DNA of 60,308 nt from an archaeon (GCA_023259115.1 JAHFQW010000008.1:1-60308), one strand, 5' to 3'. Positions 17,360 to 26,687 are shown, counted from the stretch's first letter. Numbers and translations: made by a program. The notes: generated by a model from the letters alone, not told the origin.

Positions 17360-17608
17360 ATGACCGAAGTAATGATTACCAGAGGAGGCCAAATCACCCT
17401 CACCAAAGATGTACGCCAGAAATTAAACGTCCGCGAAGGCGATACTGTCCTCATCAATGTGCTAGGTGACTCAGCCATGGTGAGCAAACGTGACCCCAAC
17501 GCATTTAACAAACACAACTTTCTACCAGAAAACTTTTCCAAAACACTCAAACGTATAAGAACATTTTCCATGGAAGAACGATTGCACAGATTAGGCATAA
17601 CAAAATGA
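17360..17608 (+). CDS. vapB: VapB-type antitoxin (AbrB/SpoVT fold)
   Basis: 82 aa. The first 45 residues (VMITRGGQITLTKDVRQKLNVREGDTVLINV) are an AbrB/SpoVT swapped-hairpin DNA-binding domain; the C-terminal helix (SKTLKRIRTFSMEERLHRLG) is the likely toxin-binding tail. Its stop overlaps the VapC start by ATGA. Such antitoxins repress their own promoter; the AT-rich spacer before it has repeated TTACTAAT-like words that could be operators. Confidence 0.88.
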   Translation: MTEVMITRGGQITLTKDVRQKLNVREGDTVLINVLGDSAMVSKRDPNAFNKHNFLPENFSKTLKRIRTFSMEERLHRLGITK

Positions 17609-18045
17609 GATTATTATTTGATACATCTATACTTGTAGAAATCGACCGCCAAAATGAACAAGTGGTTACACTTCTTAAAAAATGGGTGCAAGAAGGAAAA
17701 GAACTCGTAATTAGCACCATAACCGTTGCAGAAATTCTAACAGGATCATATCTTCATCGTGATATTCGAACCGCCGTGCTCACCGCCAAAGAAGTACTAA
17801 ATCAATTCACCTGGCTTGAATTAGACGGAGAAATTGCTGAAACTACCGCAAAATTATATGCCTATCTTCTTCTGGAAAAAAAAGAGAAGTCAATAGAGTA
17901 TCCCGATGTATTGATTGCCGCAACCGCTCTTGCCCACAACTGCGACGCCATAATCACCTTGAATAAAAAAGACTTCTGCCTCTTTCCCCACATAAAGGAA
18001 AAAATATATACTCCAAATGAATTTGAAAAGAGAAAAAATCTGTAA
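17605..18045 (+). CDS. vapC: VapC-type PIN-domain toxin
   Basis: 146-aa PIN ribonuclease. Acidic metal ligands are visible: D6 in LLFDTSILVEID, E in TVAEILTGS, D in EYPDVLIAATAL and D in LNKKDF. VapC toxins cleave tRNA or rRNA when not held by VapB. Overlaps vapB by 4 bp. Confidence 0.9.
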   Translation: MRLLFDTSILVEIDRQNEQVVTLLKKWVQEGKELVISTITVAEILTGSYLHRDIRTAVLTAKEVLNQFTWLELDGEIAETTAKLYAYLLLEKKEKSIEYPDVLIAATALAHNCDAIITLNKKDFCLFPHIKEKIYTPNEFEKRKNL

Positions 18046-18059
18046 TGGTATCACATTGA

Positions 18060-18164
18060 GTGGAGGTATACGATTATGGAAAAATCTTAGATACAGAATA
18101 TGCAAAGCAGATTTTAGCTTTTCTAGATAAAACATACCCTCTTCTCAAAGAAAAAGTAAAGTAA
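18060..18164 (+). pseudogene. Possible gene fragment after vapC
   Basis: A 34-codon open stretch from a GTG reads VEVYDYGKILDTEYAKQILAF and ends ...KEKVK; a TGA lies directly before it in frame. It looks like the C-terminal remnant of a lost protein but could be chance. Confidence 0.3.
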
Positions 18165-18177
18165 CTTCTTTAACTCT

Positions 18178-19566
18178 TCATTCCATAAACTTCTTCACAG
18201 CCGGATTCATATCCATCATATGCTGTTTCGCAATCTCTTCATACAACTTATACACAATCATCACTGCTAATAATATCCCCGTACCTCGCGCCAACGCCCC
18301 AGTCAAATCAGCCAGTGCCGCAAGTAACCCAATCGATGCCCCGCCAACTAACGTCAGAGGCCAAATGTATCGCTCTAAAATTTTCTCCAAAACCCGTTCA
18401 TCACGTCGAAAACCCGGAATCTGTAACCCTGAATTCAAAATTTGCTTCGCCTGGCTAGCCGCATCCATCCCTGATGTTTGCACCCAAAAAATACTAAACA
18501 CCACTGCTCCGCCCACCATCAAAAGAGTATAAAAAAACGCCTGTCCCACTTGCCCCCACGTAAAACTTCCCCGAATAATACTCTGCACTAAATCTGGCGA
18601 ATGAATCCAATACACAAGACCGCTCACAGGATTATTGCCCGAAAACGTCCCAAAAATAGGATGCCCCCACTTCTCCAGTAATCGCGCAAATAACTGAATA
18701 TTCGCAATCAACGCCGCAACTAAAATAACTGGAATATTTGAAGTATAAAAAAAATTCAACGGCCAGCGCATACTATACCCTCGTACCCGTCCAAAAGATA
18801 AAGGAATCTCCACCTTCATCGCCTGACCATAGACACAAATTGCAAATACCACAATCGTAGAAACAATTGCCGCAAACATCAACGCCGCCGTAGTCACATC
18901 ACCAATCGACAACGATTGAAACAACGCCGGAATCGCTCCAGACGCAATTTCTGGATTCGTAGGAGAAGGTAAAAAATTAAACGCTCGGATAAAAATTTCT
19001 TGCGCCACACCCGCCGCAATAAATAAACTAATACCTGAGCCAAACCCCCACTTCGAAATCACTTCATCCATAAACATAATTAAAATTCCACCCAGCACCA
19101 ACTGAAAAATCAACAACAACTCAAACTGCAAAAATAACGGCGTGCCCGCAAGCGACGGCGACGGCGCTAATCCACCCATAAATACATATATACAAGACTC
19201 AAAAATAACAAAAAATACTCCCAAAAACTTCTGCAAACCTTGAAACTTCTTCTTTCCTTCATGTGACGCCAAATCAAACTTCAAAATCCCTGTTCCATTC
19301 AACAACTGCAGCACAATTGACGCCGTGACTAGAGGTCCAATTCCTAAACTAATAATTGAACCAAACGATGCACCTAAAATAATCGATAAAAATTCAAACT
19401 GTTGTAACGCATTCTCACCTAACCCATAAAGTGGGATATGTCCCATCACAAAAAACAACACGAGAATAATCAGCGTCCACTTTAACTTTTCCTTAAACGG
19501 CAAACGCTTCTGAAACGGAGCTTTTACTTCTGGCAGATACGACACAAACGTATCTAAAATCCCCAT
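18178..19566 (-). CDS. secY: Preprotein translocase subunit SecY (Sec61-alpha)
   Basis: 462-aa channel protein with about ten membrane helices. The first part (RLPFKEKLKWTLIILVLFFVMGHIPLYG), the plug-side glycine-rich region (LGASFGSIISLGIGPLVTASIVLQLL) and the cytoplasmic loop before helix 8 (KVEIPLSFGRVRGYSMRWPLNFFYTSNIPVIL) are typical. A strong SD (GGAGGAG) precedes the ATG. It is the last gene of the ribosomal cluster, 59 bp after uL15. Adenylate kinase, usual after secY in archaea, is absent. Confidence 0.95.
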   Translation of the reverse strand: MGILDTFVSYLPEVKAPFQKRLPFKEKLKWTLIILVLFFVMGHIPLYGLGENALQQFEFLSIILGASFGSIISLGIGPLVTASIVLQLLNGTGILKFDLASHEGKKKFQGLQKFLGVFFVIFESCIYVFMGGLAPSPSLAGTPLFLQFELLLIFQLVLGGILIMFMDEVISKWGFGSGISLFIAAGVAQEIFIRAFNFLPSPTNPEIASGAIPALFQSLSIGDVTTAALMFAAIVSTIVVFAICVYGQAMKVEIPLSFGRVRGYSMRWPLNFFYTSNIPVILVAALIANIQLFARLLEKWGHPIFGTFSGNNPVSGLVYWIHSPDLVQSIIRGSFTWGQVGQAFFYTLLMVGGAVVFSIFWVQTSGMDAASQAKQILNSGLQIPGFRRDERVLEKILERYIWPLTLVGGASIGLLAALADLTGALARGTGILLAVMIVYKLYEEIAKQHMMDMNPAVKKFME

Positions 19567-19625
19567 AAAGTATCTCCTCCGTAATTTAATTTAACGTGAT
19601 TTAAAATAGCATGAAGTCGTAATAT

Positions 19626-20084
19626 TTACGCACTCGCCATTGCCTCTGCGGACACAACATCCCCACCACTTGCTTTGATCTTCTCCGCCGCTTGCGCACT
19701 ACATCTCTCAACGGTTACTTTCAACGCAACAGCTGCATCACCCGCCCCAAGCAACTTCGTATATCCCAACGCCGTTAAATTAACACTGTAACCTTTTCCT
19801 TCTTTAGCCGCTTTTCCTTCAGCCACCCATCGGCCTAACTTCTCAACCGTCAAATCACCAATATTAATAGCTCTGACAACTGTGGCGTCTCGGCGTGCTC
19901 GAAAACCAACACTACCTAAATAAGCATACTTAATCCCTGCTTTCTTCTGTCCTGCTCGCTTACCCGTTCCCGCCATACCACGGCCCCCGCGACTACCCGC
20001 TCCTCGCCGCTTCTTGCGCATACCACCGCCGTGATTACTACTTCCACGATACTTTCCCACTTTCTTACGTTTGTATACAACCAT
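19626..20084 (-). CDS. rpl15: Ribosomal protein uL15
   Basis: 152 aa. The basic glycine-rich N-terminus (KYRGSSNHGGGMRKKRRGAGSRGGRGM) that threads into 23S rRNA and the archaeal body with NIGDLTVEKL identify it. Sits in the canonical place between uL30 and secY. The 50-bp spacer before it contains three imperfect copies of a TATTCACAA word. Confidence 0.93.
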   Translation of the reverse strand: MVVYKRKKVGKYRGSSNHGGGMRKKRRGAGSRGGRGMAGTGKRAGQKKAGIKYAYLGSVGFRARRDATVVRAINIGDLTVEKLGRWVAEGKAAKEGKGYSVNLTALGYTKLLGAGDAAVALKVTVERCSAQAAEKIKASGGDVVSAEAMASA

Positions 20085-20134
20085 TATTATTCACCAAATA
20101 TTAATATTCACAAATTGATATTCACAATATCCAA

Positions 20135-20647
20135 TTATAACATCCTCTGAATTAAATCATTAATTTTCTCGCCTCGATTTCCTAATCCGCCACCTGCGAT
20201 AAACGCCACTTTAATTCCCTTGCGTCCAAACCCTTTTCGAGGAGGACTTAATCGAAAATAAGGCAGATAATCTTTTCCTGCAACCGAGAGCATATCATAC
20301 GAATACTTTTTCTTGCTATCCATCTTGCGGCCTAAAAAGAGCACGCCGCGCTTCTTCACCAGTTCACCAAACACGTCATCAGAGATTGGCCCATACGTAA
20401 CATAATCTTTCACTCGTACAACCATCCCACGAATGGAAGGTGTATCTTCAACAATCGTACAATGGTTTTTTCTATTTAAATGCAACATGCGTAACGTATC
20501 TTTCGTTTCCCTATTCAAATCAATTAACCCGCGAACAAGTACTACCACTAACTTTCCTGCACTCTTCTCTGATTGTGGTGCCACTTTCTTTGCTAGTTCC
20601 GTTTTCTTATCCACATTCATATTCTTCACAATTGTTGCCATAGTCAA
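20135..20647 (-). CDS. rpl30: Ribosomal protein uL30
   Basis: 170 aa, the long archaeal/eukaryotic (L7-like) form. GKLVVVLVRGLIDLNRETKDTLRMLHLNRKNHCTIVEDTP is diagnostic. The start could be the first ATG or the one two codons later (MATIVKN). Located between uS5 and uL15 as expected. Confidence 0.92.
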   Translation of the reverse strand: MTMATIVKNMNVDKKTELAKKVAPQSEKSAGKLVVVLVRGLIDLNRETKDTLRMLHLNRKNHCTIVEDTPSIRGMVVRVKDYVTYGPISDDVFGELVKKRGVLFLGRKMDSKKKYSYDMLSVAGKDYLPYFRLSPPRKGFGRKGIKVAFIAGGGLGNRGEKINDLIQRML

Positions 20648-20710
20648 TACCTTTTAAATTACATTCGAAACTATAATTTTTATAATACTTGTTAATCTCA
20701 CATTAATCAT

Positions 20711-21565
20711 TTACACAACTTGTTCAGCCTGTGCTTCTACTTTTTCTTCTACCGGCATCTCGGCACGAACACGTCCTTCTACAATTCCTAACTTTGCCAC
20801 ATCTCCTGGCTTAATTTTCACTTCAGATAATTTTTTAAGTGCATCAAACAACGCATAAATCAAATTTAATTTAGTCTTGGTCTGCCCCTCAGTTGTACTC
20901 CAGACATCTTTTATCCCTGCAAGCGCTAAAATCTTTGCACACTCTTTCTCAATACATAAGCCTTTTCCTTTTGGTGCCGGCATCAAAGTGATACGCACAG
21001 ACCCGCATCGACCTGTTACCGCAAACGGAATCGAATTCGCCTCTCTTTGATCTGTTTCCCAACTGCCACATCCCCGTCGGATACGAAGTAAATGTAATCG
21101 AGCATTACGTCGCGCTTTATCCCGTGCAGGAACTGTCTCTTTGCTTTTTCCAAGACCCATCCCCACATATCCGTTCTTATTGCCAATAATACAACAAGTA
21201 GTAAACTGGATTCTATTTCCTTCTTTAGTCTTCTTCTGTGTCTGCCTGAAAATCCGACGTTGTCCACCGCCAAATTTACCCTTCGCCTGGCCAATCAACA
21301 ATAAATCTTCTTCCAAATCAGGCAATAATTTTGTTGCAATCTCTGCCTCTAAAATCGTGTATCCTTGATCAAACACCACATCAATATCAGAAATCTTACC
21401 TTCCTTCACCATCTTACCTAACGCTGTCTTAGGCTGCCATGCTGCTTCTCGTGCCTGTACTTCCTCAAGCCCAACATCTGCCGCTTTGACTTCTACATCA
21501 CTCTTTCGAGCTCCCGCTCTTCTCTTTCCAAACTTTTCCCTTGCTCCAAATTTCTCTTTTGCCAT
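20711..21565 (-). CDS. rps5: Ribosomal protein uS5
   Basis: 284 aa from the ATG at 21565; the track ORF starts five codons earlier. The double-stranded RNA-binding domain (NRIQFTTCCIIGNKNGYVGMGLGKSKETVPARDKA) and C-terminal domain (GRCGSVRITLMPAPKGKGL; GIKDVWSTTEGQTKT) are complete. It has a basic N-terminal extension and an acidic Glu/Ala/Gln C-terminal tail. Follows uL18 with a spacer carrying two copies of AATATGTAATT. Confidence 0.94.
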   Translation of the reverse strand: MAKEKFGAREKFGKRRAGARKSDVEVKAADVGLEEVQAREAAWQPKTALGKMVKEGKISDIDVVFDQGYTILEAEIATKLLPDLEEDLLLIGQAKGKFGGGQRRIFRQTQKKTKEGNRIQFTTCCIIGNKNGYVGMGLGKSKETVPARDKARRNARLHLLRIRRGCGSWETDQREANSIPFAVTGRCGSVRITLMPAPKGKGLCIEKECAKILALAGIKDVWSTTEGQTKTKLNLIYALFDALKKLSEVKIKPGDVAKLGIVEGRVRAEMPVEEKVEAQAEQVV

Positions 21566-21664
21566 AGTAGTATACACCAATTGTAATATGTAATTGACCG
21601 CAATATGTAATTATTTTTTTATTCTTTCTAACTTACTTTAATTTGTTATCTCTCCCATAACTTT

Positions 21665-22252
21665 TTATTTCATTTTCTCTTGCAACACTTTTTGCTTAAC
21701 CGCATCAAAAGCCTGTGACATCTGTTCAGGCGCCGCATTGCTTTTTAAATATTGTGTAAATTGTGAAGCATTCTTTCCTTGCTTTTGTGACGCGTAATGC
21801 GCAATATGCCCACCCTTTAATCTCTCAGCAGGCATCTGTCCAACTTCTGCATCATGAGGCACCTGCATACCGCCATCAACTAAACCTTTCAAAAATGCAA
21901 AACACTTGCCGCCTTTTAATGGTTGTTTAAATCCCGTATCTAATACCGCTTCCTTAATCCCTAACGCAACCGCTCTGCGAGCAAATAAAACACCTGTTAG
22001 ATACGCCGCAGGAATATTTTTAAAAGAATATTTCCATCCTAATGAACTCAATCCTTTTCGTGAATCCACACCAACTAACACTTTATCGCCACTCGGTGCA
22101 AACGTAATTAACTGCGCTAAAATTTTCTGATTAGTAAATCGCAAAACAACTCGAGGCATCTGACCCATCAACAAACGTAATCGCTTCTTATAATTAGTTC
22201 TCGCTTCACGCTTGCGTCTGTACAACACTGTTCTAGGTTTTAATGATTTCAT
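21665..22252 (-). CDS. rpl18: Ribosomal protein uL18
   Basis: 195 aa, 5S rRNA-binding. VLYRRKREARTNYKKRLRLL at the N-terminus and PRVVLRFTNQKILAQLITFAPSGDKV are typical archaeal uL18, and AYLTGVLFARRAVALGIKEAVLDTGF is the conserved helix-strand core. The C-terminal 40 residues are Lys/Gln-rich. Confidence 0.93.
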   Translation of the reverse strand: MKSLKPRTVLYRRKREARTNYKKRLRLLMGQMPRVVLRFTNQKILAQLITFAPSGDKVLVGVDSRKGLSSLGWKYSFKNIPAAYLTGVLFARRAVALGIKEAVLDTGFKQPLKGGKCFAFLKGLVDGGMQVPHDAEVGQMPAERLKGGHIAHYASQKQGKNASQFTQYLKSNAAPEQMSQAFDAVKQKVLQEKMK

Positions 22253-22292
22253 GATAAGTATGAAATAAATAAGTCAAAAGAGATATGACTTT

Positions 22293-22751
22293 TTATTTTC
22301 CTCCCGTTTTCGCGTTTACTAAGTTACGCTCTGCCAGATACAATTTAATGTGACGCTTATTCCTAAAGTATCCGCCTTTACACATATTATATAATACTCT
22401 ATAATTTTGTGTTGAAACTAAATTTTTTTCACGCAACTCCCGAATGAAATTTCGCTGTGTTCGAATACGTAACATCCATTGTTCTTTTCGTGGCACCGCT
22501 GCAAAATGAGACCCTTCTTTACTTCCTCTATTCTTACGTCGTCCTTTTCTTTTCTGAGCTGCCAACTTTCGTGCTCTTCCCCTTGATTGCTCATTGACAC
22601 CTGCTTTGTAAATTTTACCAACCGCCACCAATCCACGAATATCGGAACGTGTAATCGCTTTTTCTATATCTGCCGAAGCGTCCGCTGCAAAACGCACTTT
22701 ACTCGCAGCTGTACCCAGCACAGATGCCGCTAATCTTTTTTTAGGATTCAT
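22293..22751 (-). CDS. rpl19e: Ribosomal protein eL19 (L19e)
   Basis: 152 aa. The N-terminal KKRLAASVLGTAASKVRFAAD and the basic helix ARKLAAQKRKGRRKNRGSKEG are diagnostic; the C-terminal RTQRNFIRELREKNLVSTQNYRVLYNMCKGGYFRNKRHIKLYL is full length. Canonical position between eL32 and uL18. Confidence 0.93.
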   Translation of the reverse strand: MNPKKRLAASVLGTAASKVRFAADASADIEKAITRSDIRGLVAVGKIYKAGVNEQSRGRARKLAAQKRKGRRKNRGSKEGSHFAAVPRKEQWMLRIRTQRNFIRELREKNLVSTQNYRVLYNMCKGGYFRNKRHIKLYLAERNLVNAKTGGK

Positions 22752-22843
22752 AGTCTCACGTTGGTATATTTTATTGATCTTTTCTTATTGACATTTCTTA
22801 TTACGATTTTCTTATTACTGTTTTAGGTTTTTATTAATGCTTT

Positions 22844-23488
22844 TTATTGACGTTTTATTAATTCTTTCTCCACCGCTTCCCTCTCTTCTTGTTGTACTTG
22901 TTGCGCATCTTCTTTCTGATCCGTTGAAGCCGCAACATTACTCGAAGTTTTTACTGCCTTCGCCGCTGATTTTGCCTCATCTTCTTTCTTCTTCTTCTCT
23001 TCTGCTCTCTTAAGTTTTTCTTGTTCTTTTTTCGTCTTCTCTTGTGTTTTTTGCACTTTTGCTTTAGTACGAATTTGAAATGCCGTTGTGATTTTCTCAA
23101 CCGTCTTTGCAATATTTTTGACGCTCAAAACTCGAATCTTTTTCTGCTCAGCTACTGCAAGTAACACTAACCGTTTTTTACCACCAACTGTACTCCCAAT
23201 CACCGCACCTTGTGTAACTGGATTCAAACGTGACATCTCTGCTTCGGTATGCACAACAATTTTTTGTAATCCCGAGGAATGTAATCCTCGAACCGCTCTA
23301 GGTGAACCATATCCTGGACGAGGCAGCGCCAACCGATTACCTGTACGCTGACGTATGGGAGAATGTAATCCCCGTGGATACCTCCATCTCGCTTTAACCC
23401 CTGCTTGATACTTTGATTCTTTAACCACAAAGCCCGGCTTACCCTTCTTTGCTTTTTTTCGAATCTCCAATAATTTTTTAATATCCAT
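22844..23488 (-). CDS. rpl32e: Ribosomal protein eL32 with a long charged tail
   Basis: 214 aa. Residues about 20-130 are eL32 (WRYPRGLHSPIRQRTGNRLALPRPGYGSPRAVRGLH). From about residue 130 onward the chain is Lys/Glu/Ala/Gln-rich coiled coil (KTQEKTKKEQEKLKRAEEKKKKE), about 80 residues beyond the normal end. The tail is probably exposed on the ribosome surface. Confidence 0.92.
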   Translation of the reverse strand: MDIKKLLEIRKKAKKGKPGFVVKESKYQAGVKARWRYPRGLHSPIRQRTGNRLALPRPGYGSPRAVRGLHSSGLQKIVVHTEAEMSRLNPVTQGAVIGSTVGGKKRLVLLAVAEQKKIRVLSVKNIAKTVEKITTAFQIRTKAKVQKTQEKTKKEQEKLKRAEEKKKKEDEAKSAAKAVKTSSNVAASTDQKEDAQQVQQEEREAVEKELIKRQ

Positions 23489-23578
23489 TGTATATACACC
23501 AATTATCTTAAGTATTATTTCATTAACCTATTACTTCCAATCACATTTAACATCATATTTAATCTAATCCTAAACTCC

Positions 23579-24115
23579 TCATTTCCCACTCTTTGTAACA
23601 ATGTAACAACCATCCTGAAAAATACGTCTATCTCGATTAGTGATACGGCATAAATTCTCAATTTTGGACGCCATCAAGCCTGCTTTCTCTTTATCAGTAC
23701 TAGTAATTATCACATCAGTATCCTTCACCTTAACATCAACACCTTTCACAAGAGCGACTTTTCGTGGCACCGCTTCCCCTAAAAAGTTCTTAATCACAAA
23801 ATCCTGTCCTGCAACTGTTACAGTCATAGGAAAATGACCGGAACAAATTTTAAGTAAATACGTATGAACTTCTTGAACTCCTTTGACCATATTAACAATA
23901 TGTGCTTTAAATGAACCAACCATCATCTTTTCACGTTTAGTCCCTTTTGTCACTTTGAGTAAAACTTTTCCACCCTCAACACTAATCATAACACGAGGAT
24001 GAACTAATTCACGCTCAACTTCTCCTTTAGGACCTTTTACACGAAGCACTGTTCCCGTATACGTTGCACTAACTCCCTGTTCCAAAAGTACTTCCCGAAC
24101 AATGTCATCTTTCAT
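23579..24115 (-). CDS. rpl6: Ribosomal protein uL6
   Basis: 178 aa, two tandem uL6 folds. VRGVQEVHTYLLKICSGHFPMTV-type sequence and the second-domain segment NFLGEAVPRKVALVKGVDVKVKDTDVIITSTDKEKAGLMASKIENLCRI are typical archaeal L6. Placed between uS8 and eL32. Confidence 0.93.
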   Translation of the reverse strand: MKDDIVREVLLEQGVSATYTGTVLRVKGPKGEVERELVHPRVMISVEGGKVLLKVTKGTKREKMMVGSFKAHIVNMVKGVQEVHTYLLKICSGHFPMTVTVAGQDFVIKNFLGEAVPRKVALVKGVDVKVKDTDVIITSTDKEKAGLMASKIENLCRITNRDRRIFQDGCYIVTKSGK

Positions 24116-24161
24116 GGTATAATATAATTAATGATAGCAATTAAATTATTAAATTGTTAGA

Positions 24162-24551
24162 TTAATAACAATATGCTAACAGCTTCCCTCCAATATTCTT
24201 CTGTTTTGCATCAAGATGAGTCATAACTCCTTGCGGCGTTGACACCACAATTACTCCAAAATCTTTTGCAGGCAAGTATCGCTTCTCCCATTTTTCAAAC
24301 TCATTCTTCTTTGTTGAAAACCTTGGCTTAACAACCCCGCACTTATTGATATTGCCCAGCAAACTCAACTTCAAGATAGTCCCTCGGCCATCTTCTATTT
24401 CTTCATAGCCACCAACATAACTACGTTCTTGCAAAAGCGATAAAACTTTTTTAATCATCTTAGATGCGGGAACGAGCATTACTTCGCGCTTTCCCACTCG
24501 TTCTGCATTCATTATTTTTGACAACACTGCCGCCAACGGATCATTTAACAT
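24162..24551 (-). CDS. rps8: Ribosomal protein uS8
   Basis: 129 aa from the ATG at 24551 (MLNDPLAAVLSKI). The track ORF begins four codons earlier at a GTG, but that stretch contains the GTGAGG SD-like site, so the ATG is preferred. The C-terminal FGVIVVSTPQGVMTHLDAKQKNIGGKLLAYCY is the conserved rRNA-binding end. Confidence 0.93.
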   Translation of the reverse strand: MLNDPLAAVLSKIMNAERVGKREVMLVPASKMIKKVLSLLQERSYVGGYEEIEDGRGTILKLSLLGNINKCGVVKPRFSTKKNEFEKWEKRYLPAKDFGVIVVSTPQGVMTHLDAKQKNIGGKLLAYCY

Positions 24552-24637
24552 TTTTTCCCTCACTTCAAATCATGTATTGTTATATTTTGTTGTATTATTA
24601 TTTTAACTTTTTAATTTTAATTTTTTATCAATCAGCT

Positions 24638-24868
24638 TTAACTGAATTTTTTAAATCCCAAGCCCAACGCCATCTCCCGAAAACACAATCGGCATAAATG
24701 TAACGTATACTTGTTAATTTGTGCGCCATTTCGACCACAGTTTTTACACTTGCGCAACCCAATGCCGCAACTTCGTTTTTTAGGTTGATTGTGTTTGATA
24801 TACTTCGCTTTTTTAACCGGCTTTGCATCCAGTTGCGTAAACATTTTACGATAATCGCTTGTTGTCAT
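24638..24868 (-). CDS. rps14: Ribosomal protein uS14, zinc form
   Basis: 76 aa with the zinc site CKNCG ... CRLCF. The C-terminus EMALGLGFKKFS is typical. The N-terminus has about 20 more residues than most archaeal uS14; an internal ATG (codon 9) is a possible alternative start. Only 3 bp separates it from the uL5 stop. Confidence 0.92.
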   Translation of the reverse strand: MTTSDYRKMFTQLDAKPVKKAKYIKHNQPKKRSCGIGLRKCKNCGRNGAQINKYTLHLCRLCFREMALGLGFKKFS

Positions 24869-24871
24869 GGC

Positions 24872-25390
24872 TTAATTGACCTCCACTCCTTGGTGCTTCA
24901 AAAAAGCCATTGCGTCTTCTTTGGTAATTCGTTGAGCTCGACCCACTCTTGTTTGCTTATTTCGACGTCGTTTAACACGATATCCCGGCCTCTCTAACGT
25001 AACGGCTACTTCTAACCCCATAATCTTAAGTTCAGGATCGTACTCAATCCCACCAATATCAATATACTCAGGAATACCAAACGAAACATTACCCTGCATA
25101 TCAAAATTACTCGCAGACAACTTATTTTCTTTTGCGACAAGTAACCTTTTAAGCAACTGTTCCGCATTCTTACGCACGGTAACCTTACATCCAATCGCCA
25201 ATCCCGGACGTAATCCCCACCCAGGAATCCTCTTGCCCGTAATTGTTTTAACCGGCTTGTAGGGTTTACCTAAAATTTCCAGTAACTTGAGACCTCTTTT
25301 AAGTAAATCTTCACTTTTGCCAGATCCCACATTAAGCGTAACTTTCGCTATGTGAATCTTCTTCATTGGATTTTCGATTGCTTTTTTCAT
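24872..25390 (-). CDS. rpl5: Ribosomal protein uL5
   Basis: 172 aa, 5S rRNA-binding. MKKIHIAKVTLNVGSGKSEDLLKRGLKLLEIL and PVKTITGKRIPGWGLRPGLAIGCKVTVR are diagnostic; the late FGIPEYIDIGGIEYDPELKIMGLEVAVTLERPGYRVKRR is complete. Confidence 0.94.
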   Translation of the reverse strand: MKKAIENPMKKIHIAKVTLNVGSGKSEDLLKRGLKLLEILGKPYKPVKTITGKRIPGWGLRPGLAIGCKVTVRKNAEQLLKRLLVAKENKLSASNFDMQGNVSFGIPEYIDIGGIEYDPELKIMGLEVAVTLERPGYRVKRRRNKQTRVGRAQRITKEDAMAFLKHQGVEVN

Positions 25391-25457
25391 GGTTGAATAG
25401 TATAAATCATATCAATTTATTTTTTTAATTTTTCAATTTATTCTTTAACTAAATTAC

Positions 25458-26147
25458 TTATTTAGCGTGAATTGTCATCTCCGCCGTTTTTTCACCTACA
25501 ACGTAAACATACTCCCGTAATGTCTCAACTTCTTCTTTCTCGCGTTGATAAACCGCCTGTGAACCTTTTAGCGATTTTAATTGACCCACTTCACCACTAT
25601 GCTTCCCTTTTGTCAGAAAGATATGTGCTCCTTCTTTGAGTGGGAACACTTTCTTAATCTGTAAACTAGGCAGCGCCACAAGCACACTATCTCCCACTGA
25701 AATGGTAATATCGCTAGTGACATTCTTGCCATCGAATAAGTGATATTGGATTTTTTTACCACGCAACATCGTTTTGCCTACAACTTTACTCACTTTGATA
25801 GCGCTCTCCGCCGCGGGAATTTCTGCAATATGCAATCGCCCTTTATCATCTAATATAACACGATAATGTTTTTTATGATCCACAACAGTAATTACATCAA
25901 ATAATCCCACCATAAACTGATGATCTTTTCGTCTAACACCATCAACCAACACTTCTTTTGCGATAAGTAATTTCCTAATTTCACCCATTGTTACCGCCAA
26001 ATGCAAAACATCCCTCAAAATCGTCCCTAAAGCAAGACCCATCTCTAACGTATGCGCGCCAGGATTTGGACGAACTGCATACATATGTGCCGATCGATCA
26101 ATAAACCAGCTTTTGGGTGCCGCAATGCGCTTCATGTGATTTTTCAT
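25458..26147 (-). CDS. rps4e: Ribosomal protein eS4 (S4e)
   Basis: 229 aa. MKRIAAPKSWFIDRSAHMYAVRPNPGAH and the S4-type RNA-binding helix pair (REIRKLLIAKEVLVDGVRRKDHQF) identify it; a KOW motif follows near FLTKGKHSGEVGQLKSL. An ATG four codons in is an alternative start. Lies between uL24 and uL5. Confidence 0.93.
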   Translation of the reverse strand: MKNHMKRIAAPKSWFIDRSAHMYAVRPNPGAHTLEMGLALGTILRDVLHLAVTMGEIRKLLIAKEVLVDGVRRKDHQFMVGLFDVITVVDHKKHYRVILDDKGRLHIAEIPAAESAIKVSKVVGKTMLRGKKIQYHLFDGKNVTSDITISVGDSVLVALPSLQIKKVFPLKEGAHIFLTKGKHSGEVGQLKSLKGSQAVYQREKEEVETLREYVYVVGEKTAEMTIHAK

Positions 26148-26177
26148 AATTTCAAACCTTGTTATTTTCTCACTTTA

Positions 26178-26627
26178 TTACTTTTTCACTTTATTATTTC
26201 TCAAATTAGTAGTAGGTGTAACTCCCGCAGTATCGCTTTTCTTGAAACTCTCAAGTTTAGTACGTCGTAGAGCATCTCCCAGATCTAACTCTGTAATCAT
26301 GACTACTGATGCACGTAGAGGAACAGCCACTTTGCTTCCATCTTTCTTAAGCGCATCCATCCCATAAACATAAATTCTCTCTCGCTTTAACTCAACTCGT
26401 TCCACTTTCCCTTCTTTCTTAGCAAATTGACCACGTAACACTCTTACCTTGTCGCCTTTGCGTACTTGCACCGCTCGCAATCCATATTTTTTTCTCAAAT
26501 CCACAGACAAATGAGCATGCATCAAACTCTGCTTGACATGTAGTGGAGCACTATAGCGATAAAGCCTCTGCTTTCTCGACTGCGTACTCGCCCTCCAAAC
26601 TCGCGCAAATGATGTTGTTTTTGTCAT
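26178..26627 (-). CDS. rpl24: Ribosomal protein uL24
   Basis: 149 aa. RKQRLYRYSAPLHVKQSLMHAHLSVDLRKKYGLRAVQVRKGDKVRVLRG is archaeal uL24 with its KOW motif. The C-terminus extends with a Ser/Thr/Asn-rich tail. The spacer before it holds a perfect 17-bp tandem duplication. Confidence 0.93.
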   Translation of the reverse strand: MTKTTSFARVWRASTQSRKQRLYRYSAPLHVKQSLMHAHLSVDLRKKYGLRAVQVRKGDKVRVLRGQFAKKEGKVERVELKRERIYVYGMDALKKDGSKVAVPLRASVVMITELDLGDALRRTKLESFKKSDTAGVTPTTNLRNNKVKK

Positions 26628-26634
26628 AGTAATA

Positions 26635-26668
26635 CTCAGTTAGTTATTCATCTCAGTTAGTTATTCAT
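26635..26668. repeat. 17-bp perfect tandem duplication in the uL14-uL24 spacer
   Basis: CTCAGTTAGTTATTCAT occurs twice head to tail. It lies in the 60-bp gap between two ribosomal genes and codes for nothing. Other spacers in the cluster show similar but imperfect doublings. Confidence 0.9.
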
Positions 26669-26687
26669 AGTGTATACAATCAACATT

